Shown piece by piece: positions 60,069 through 64,000 of a stretch of 64,000 bases of DNA. Numbering within the stretch: position 1 is the first letter of the stretch; each line of letters starts with the position of its first letter. The notes beneath the pieces were generated by a model, which was not told the origin of the DNA, searched no databases, and saw only the letters and a list, made by a program, of their open reading frames with translations. A program made the position numbers and the translations under genes. Origin of the DNA: Prochlorococcus sp. AG-409-I11 (GTDB lineage: Bacteria > Cyanobacteriota > Cyanobacteriia > PCC-6307 > Cyanobiaceae); NCBI GenBank assembly GCA_003215725.1, contig QCJX01000006.1, forward strand, positions 1-64,000, written 5' to 3'.

Positions 60069-61060
60069 TCCTGAACTGTGTCTCCTAATCTTCGCAAAAC
60101 TAGAAGACCATTTCTTTCAAGGTTTCGTACACGATCCCTGCTTATTCCAAGAATTCGTCCAATGCCAGTCAAACTCATTGGATCAGATCCATCCATTCCA
60201 TAACGCATTCTTAGAACTTGACTTTGTATTTCCGGTAACTGCTGCAACAACGTCTCAAGATCATTCTGCATACAATCAGTGTCTAGCTTTTCACTTGGAA
60301 GGTTGTTATCTGAAGCAAGTAAATCTAGTAAAGCAGTATCTTCTCCATCTCCTACTGTCCCATCCAAGCTCATAGGATGGCGAGTATTGCTCAACAAATC
60401 TTTTACATCTTCTTCAGACATATTCACATATTCAGCCAACTCATTCATAGTAGGAGTTCTTGCCAAATGTTGACTCAATTCTCTTTGTCCTTTCTTCAAC
60501 TTATTTAGCATTTCAGTGATATGAATAGGCAACCTTATAGACCTACTTTTTTCTGCAATTGCTCGTGTTATACCTTGTCGAATCCACCAATATGCATAAG
60601 TTGAAAATTTATATCCTCGTGCAGGGTCAAATTTTTCTACTCCTCTCACCAAACCAATAGTTCCTTCCTGGATTAAATCAAGCAGTTCCATATTTCTCTT
60701 AGTATATTTTTTTGCAACACTTACAACTAATCTCAAATTAGCTGAAACCATTCTTTCTTTGGCACGTTGTCCAAACTTCAATCTTTTTTTTACAGAAACA
60801 ATAGTTAATCCAGATACCTTTGCTAGTTCTTCAAAGGTTGGTTCTTGTCCTGTTTTCTCTAATAATTCTGCTTTGATTTTCTCTAATTCCATCAACTGCT
60901 GAACTTGACGGCCAAGTGTAATTTCCTGCTCATGCCTTAACAAAGGCACCCTGCCAATATCACGAAGATAAGATCTCACCAAGTCAACCTCCGGTAAAGA
61001 CTTGGTACCAGGAACAACTTTTAAACCATCAGCATTGGATTTACTCAACTGAACTCCCAT
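60053..61060 (-). CDS. Group 2 (RpoD-like) RNA polymerase sigma factor
   Basis: 335 aa. Starts with region 1.2 (VDLVRSYLRDIGRVPLL); region 2 contains ERMVSANLRLVVSVAKKY, LLDLIQEGTIGLVRGVEKFDPARGYKFSTYAYWWIRQGI. Region 3 includes LARTPTMNELAEYVNMS. Region 4 ends MSLTGIGRILGISRDRVRNLE for the -35 box. It lacks the long region 1.1 of the principal sigma, so it is an alternative, non-essential type. Overlaps the hydrolase end by 16 bases. Confidence 0.93.
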   Translation of the reverse strand: MGVQLSKSNADGLKVVPGTKSLPEVDLVRSYLRDIGRVPLLRHEQEITLGRQVQQLMELEKIKAELLEKTGQEPTFEELAKVSGLTIVSVKKRLKFGQRAKERMVSANLRLVVSVAKKYTKRNMELLDLIQEGTIGLVRGVEKFDPARGYKFSTYAYWWIRQGITRAIAEKSRSIRLPIHITEMLNKLKKGQRELSQHLARTPTMNELAEYVNMSEEDVKDLLSNTRHPMSLDGTVGDGEDTALLDLLASDNNLPSEKLDTDCMQNDLETLLQQLPEIQSQVLRMRYGMDGSDPMSLTGIGRILGISRDRVRNLERNGLLVLRRLGDTVQDYVAC

Positions 61061-61151
61061 TTGAACAATATTGAGATTTGTAAAGGGTACTACTAAGAAG
61101 TGTAAAGACCTAGCGCTTTTCTTAAATTTGCTTATTTTTAAGTAAAAATAC

Positions 61152-62573
61152 CTAGCCCATCGGACTTTGTGTGTAGGTGAGTAGCCATGAAGCTGTTCGT
61201 AAATAAATCAGCACACCAGCTACATCAGTCGCAGTTGTAATAAACGGAGCTGACATCAACGCAGGGTCTAGTCCCATACGATCAAATAGCAATGGCAAAG
61301 CCGCACCAGCAGTTGCAGCCAAAGTTGTTATCGCAATAAGACTAATTCCAACAGCTGCACCAACCAAAGGTCCATCTCCTCTCCACCAAGCAAAAGGAAC
61401 AACCACTACCAACATTAATAGTCCCAATAAAGCACCAGCTATAGCTTCTCTAAAAACAGCCTTCATACTTCCAAGTGCCTGAATTCGTTGAGTACTCAAT
61501 CCACGAATAACAACTGTCGAACTTTGTGCTCCAACATTTCCACCAGTCCCAATTAACAATGGAATAAAAGCTGCCAGCAAAACAACCTGTTGCAGTACTT
61601 CATCGTTCATTGCAATTACCTGAGTAGTCAATCCATTCGCTAAAACCAAAACAGCTAGCCAAACAACTCTTCTACGAGCAACAACAAACAAATCACTCTG
61701 AAAATAATCATCCTCATCACCAGCCTGAACAGCACCTGCGGCATAAATATCTCGTGTTGCTTCTTGCTCAATAACATCGATCACATCATCAACAGTGACA
61801 ATCCCTACCAATCTTTTCTCTAAATCAACGACTGGCAAAGCTAAAAAGTCATATCTTTGAATTGCTCTTGCAACTTCTTCCTGATCTGTATCAGTTCGAA
61901 CGTTGACCACATCACGTGTCATTACATCCCCAATATGAGCATCAGGGTCAGCTGTAACTAAATCTCTTAAAGAAAGAATTCCTGTCAAATGTCTCTCTCT
62001 ATCAGTTACGTAAAGGCTATAAATTGTTTCTGTATAAGGGGCTTGTCTCCTGACTATGGACAAAGCCTGAGCAGCACTATGAAATTCTTTAAGATCAATA
62101 AATTCCGTAGTCATTAATCTTCCAGCAGTCTCAGTCTCATAACCCAAAAGCTGCGCTGTAACTCGTCTTTCAGCAGGACTTAACTCCGCAAGCAAACGTC
62201 TTACAACCTTGGCTGGTAATTCATCGAACAGTCGCACTCTGTCGTCAGGGGACATTTCCTCAACCAACTCCAACACCTCTCCAGAGCGAAGGCGATCAAG
62301 CAAACTTTGCTGTATTCCTGGTTCTAAGTATTCATAGACTTCAATAGCTTCATTTTTGCTTAAAAGCCTAAAAGCAAGAGCCTGTAAAATCTGTGGAAGG
62401 CTACCAATAGCTTCGGCTATATCTACTGGCTGAACCGGTTCTAGTAATGCCTTAACGCCATCGTAATTACCCGCTGAAAGCATGGCTTCAAGTTTGGCTG
62501 CTACCTCATCAGCAACATGAGGGCCATTAACTAATGAAGCAGTTTGAATGCTGGACCCCTTTGCTTCATTCAT
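61152..62573 (-). CDS. mgtE: Magnesium transporter MgtE
   Basis: 473 aa. N domain with EEMSPDDRVRLFDELPAKVVRRLLAELSP, CBS pair with ILSLRDLVTADPDAHIGDVM and VVDLEKRLVGIVTVDDVIDVIEQEA, then five membrane helices from about residue 300, with GTGGNVGAQSSTVVIRGL at the pore. The CBS domains sense Mg2+ and gate the channel. Divergent from the peroxidase gene. Confidence 0.96.
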   Translation of the reverse strand: MNEAKGSSIQTASLVNGPHVADEVAAKLEAMLSAGNYDGVKALLEPVQPVDIAEAIGSLPQILQALAFRLLSKNEAIEVYEYLEPGIQQSLLDRLRSGEVLELVEEMSPDDRVRLFDELPAKVVRRLLAELSPAERRVTAQLLGYETETAGRLMTTEFIDLKEFHSAAQALSIVRRQAPYTETIYSLYVTDRERHLTGILSLRDLVTADPDAHIGDVMTRDVVNVRTDTDQEEVARAIQRYDFLALPVVDLEKRLVGIVTVDDVIDVIEQEATRDIYAAGAVQAGDEDDYFQSDLFVVARRRVVWLAVLVLANGLTTQVIAMNDEVLQQVVLLAAFIPLLIGTGGNVGAQSSTVVIRGLSTQRIQALGSMKAVFREAIAGALLGLLMLVVVVPFAWWRGDGPLVGAAVGISLIAITTLAATAGAALPLLFDRMGLDPALMSAPFITTATDVAGVLIYLRTASWLLTYTQSPMG

Positions 62574-62640
62574 CGACGCACCATCAGGGCATATGCATAT
62601 ATATTTTATGTGTCATGAACTCCTTCATTACATTTCGATC

Positions 62641-63120
62641 ATGAGTATCAATGTCAATCAAGTGGTTGTACGCACATCTAGTGGAGAAAAAAAATGTCTC
62701 GGAGATTATCAAGGCAAAGTTCTCCTAATTGTTAATGTGGCTAGTCGCTGCGGTTTCACTAAGCAATATGCAGGGCTACAGGAATTACAAGATGCTTATA
62801 AGGACAAAGGGTTCTTAGTTTTAGGTTTTCCATGTAATGACTTTGGAGGACAAGAACCTGGTTCCCTAGAGGAAATAAAAGAGTTTTGCTCCTCCACTTA
62901 TGGAGCCCATTTTCCTCTATTTGAAAAGGTGCACGCAAAAGGGAACACTACCGAGCCTTATTCAACACTCAATCAAGCGATACCTAAAGGAGATGTTGAA
63001 TGGAACTTTGAAAAGTTCCTTATAAGTAAAAAAGGAGAAGTATTGAAAAGATTTAAAAGTGGAGTAGAGCCTAATGATGCTGACTTGAAAACATCTATTG
63101 AAAAAGCCCTATCTTCTTAA
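62641..63120 (+). CDS. Glutathione peroxidase (Cys form)
   Basis: 159 aa from the ATG at 62641; an open frame to 62548 would overlap mgtE. The active site is NVASRCGFTKQY with Cys37 in place of selenocysteine, then LGFPCNDFGGQEPG (the glutamine) and VEWNFEKFL (the tryptophan). It reduces peroxides with glutathione or thioredoxin. The last 26 bases overlap the convergent crcB gene. Confidence 0.94.
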   Translation: MSINVNQVVVRTSSGEKKCLGDYQGKVLLIVNVASRCGFTKQYAGLQELQDAYKDKGFLVLGFPCNDFGGQEPGSLEEIKEFCSSTYGAHFPLFEKVHAKGNTTEPYSTLNQAIPKGDVEWNFEKFLISKKGEVLKRFKSGVEPNDADLKTSIEKALSS

Positions 63121-63469
63121 TTCTTTTTCCAAGAAAAAAACCTATGCTGACAGATATCAGACCAAAAAATAATGTAGAAAATACTAATTTCAAGGACTCG
63201 TAATAAAAACCTTGTGTAAATAATATGGCTGAATCAAGCATCCACCCACTAAAAGAAGTTAAAGATCCACAAAACCCAATGGCAAAGAATAGATAACAAC
63301 TCTTTCTAAGACTTAATCCACAAACCAATCCAAGAACATATGCTCCAAAAATATTTACAAGGAAATTATTACTGAAATGCCATCTGATTAAGGCTCCTGG
63401 AACTGATCCAATTCCAACAAAAAATAATTGATTATATTTGAAATTTAAAAACCTAAGAGTCCTAACCAT
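63095..63469 (-). CDS. crcB: Fluoride channel CrcB/Fluc, copy 1
   Basis: 124 aa, four membrane helices. GSVPGALIRWHFSNN, the NIFGAYVLGLVCGLS helix and GFCGSLTSFSGWMLDS (the conserved GxxGxxTxFS region) identify it. Fluc channels export F- as dual-topology dimers; a neighbouring second gene suggests a heterodimer. Its ATG overlaps the second crcB stop by 8 bases. Confidence 0.9.
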   Translation of the reverse strand: MVRTLRFLNFKYNQLFFVGIGSVPGALIRWHFSNNFLVNIFGAYVLGLVCGLSLRKSCYLFFAIGFCGSLTSFSGWMLDSAILFTQGFYYESLKLVFSTLFFGLISVSIGFFLGKRIKKIGLFQ

Positions 63470-63869
63470 ATGAAATTTTTTGGCCTAGTGCTAAAGCAGC
63501 AATGCCTACAAAAGTAGATGTTAAAGTAAGAATAAAAGCATTTCTATACCTAAATGCAACAAGTTCATCGTAAACTTCTTTGATAAAGGAAGAAAAAGTA
63601 CTGAAGCTTCCAAGGAAGCCAACACATATTATTAATTTTCCAGAAGATTCTAATATATCTTTTCCAGCGTCAGGATCGAAGGGTAAGAGCAAGCCAAGAG
63701 AAAAAGCAGCAATCATATTAATTATGAAAGTGGAGCAGTATTTATTAATAAAAAATGATCCTAAGAATTTAATTAAGTAATTTCGCAATAGTGAGCCTAA
63801 AATAGCACCTAAAGAAACTAGTAGTAAATCATCAACAATTTCAATTAAATCAAACAATAATCCAGCCAC
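63462..63869 (-). CDS. crcB: Fluoride channel CrcB/Fluc, copy 2
   Basis: 135 aa, four helices. VSLGAILGSLLRNYL, FIINMIAAFSLGLLLPF and GFLGSFSTFSSFIKE mark the family. The GTG start at 63869 would overlap the preceding gene's stop by 20 bases; a later start inside about residues 10-16 is possible. The two copies presumably have opposite membrane orientation. No fluoride riboswitch is seen between it and the gene upstream. Confidence 0.88.
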   Translation of the reverse strand: MAGLLFDLIEIVDDLLLVSLGAILGSLLRNYLIKFLGSFFINKYCSTFIINMIAAFSLGLLLPFDPDAGKDILESSGKLIICVGFLGSFSTFSSFIKEVYDELVAFRYRNAFILTLTSTFVGIAALALGQKISYG

Positions 63870-64000
63870 GTTGACCTAAATTAATCATATTAGTGATATC
63901 AACAGATGGAATCTGAACTCGAAGCCAGCTAATACCATCACCTCCATGCCACACCCTTAAAACACGCATAGGTGTTCCTACTGGAAGAGTGTATAGGATG
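63850..64000 (-). CDS. C-terminal end of an SH3-domain-like protein (cut by window edge)
   Basis: A frame enters from the right edge and stops at TGA 63850-63852, giving about 49 residues. The segments VGTPMRVLRVWHGGDGISWLR and NLGQRGWIIV look like the last strands of a bacterial SH3 domain. It overlaps the probable crcB start by 20 bases, so both are in one operon. The N-terminus is outside the window. Confidence 0.65.
   Translation of the reverse strand, partial: ILYTLPVGTPMRVLRVWHGGDGISWLRVQIPSVDITNMINLGQRGWIIV

Overview
The window reads as a chromosomal segment of a picocyanobacterium, most probably Prochlorococcus marinus, perhaps a low-light clade of intermediate GC. The grounds are an AT-rich, tightly packed genome with short spacers; photosystem I psaC divergent from acpP-fabF; NDH-1 subunit NdhS; a Ycf27/RpaB-type regulator; a complete heme-to-phycoerythrobilin route (ho1, pebA, pebB); a glycolate-oxidase pair (glcE, glcF); and several small conserved proteins typical of marine picocyanobacteria. 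The strain is inferred, not proven.

Layout. 1-6530: rodA (cut by the window edge), mrp, hemF, a secreted amidase-like protein, a CCB1-like membrane protein, an RNase D-like exonuclease and a lipid-A-disaccharide-synthase-related glycosyltransferase. 6564-11128 is the one clearly accessory stretch. It begins at tRNA-Cys and runs through a chain of very small overlapping plus-strand ORFs ending in a Cas4/RecB-like PD-(D/E)XK nuclease. It then holds a 56-aa gene, a strong hairpin, a 59-aa membrane protein, a decayed tyrosine recombinase and three more small genes of unknown role. 11324-18348: purM, panC-cmk, an LMW phosphatase and the phycoerythrobilin genes. 18570-30306: icd, glcF and glcE interleaved with an antisense DUF1537 kinase, a mutarotase, an alpha/beta hydrolase, a cation/proton antiporter and glycogen phosphorylase. 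30388-33480: an RNA-centred patch (tRNA-Arg, RNase P RNA, RNase III, RimM) with ndhS. 33533-42019: nucleotide-sugar and central metabolism (manC, glmS, psaC, acpP, fabF, tkt, UDP-xylose synthase). 42029-47561: thiC under a TPP riboswitch, then the ruvB-TPR-M20-DUF3188 operon and smpB. 47588-54291: two small proteins, lysS, rpaB, mreBCD and ssb. 54299-64000: DedA, ahcY, tsaE, a PfkB kinase, mutY, a second alpha/beta hydrolase, a group 2 sigma factor, mgtE, glutathione peroxidase, two crcB genes and the end of an SH3-domain gene.

How genes work together. HO-1, PebA and PebB convert heme to phycoerythrobilin. GlcE and GlcF are two subunits of glycolate dehydrogenase in photorespiration. AcpP and FabF serve fatty acid elongation. 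MreBCD and RodA drive cell-wall elongation. RNase P RNA, RNase III, RimM, SmpB and LysS serve RNA processing and translation. GlmS, ManC and UXS supply activated sugars for envelope polymers.

Most of the window is ordinary housekeeping DNA. The part most worth study is 6564-9411, where a tRNA-anchored small-ORF and nuclease cassette lies near a recombinase relic. I could not run searches, so family names rest on motifs read by eye.
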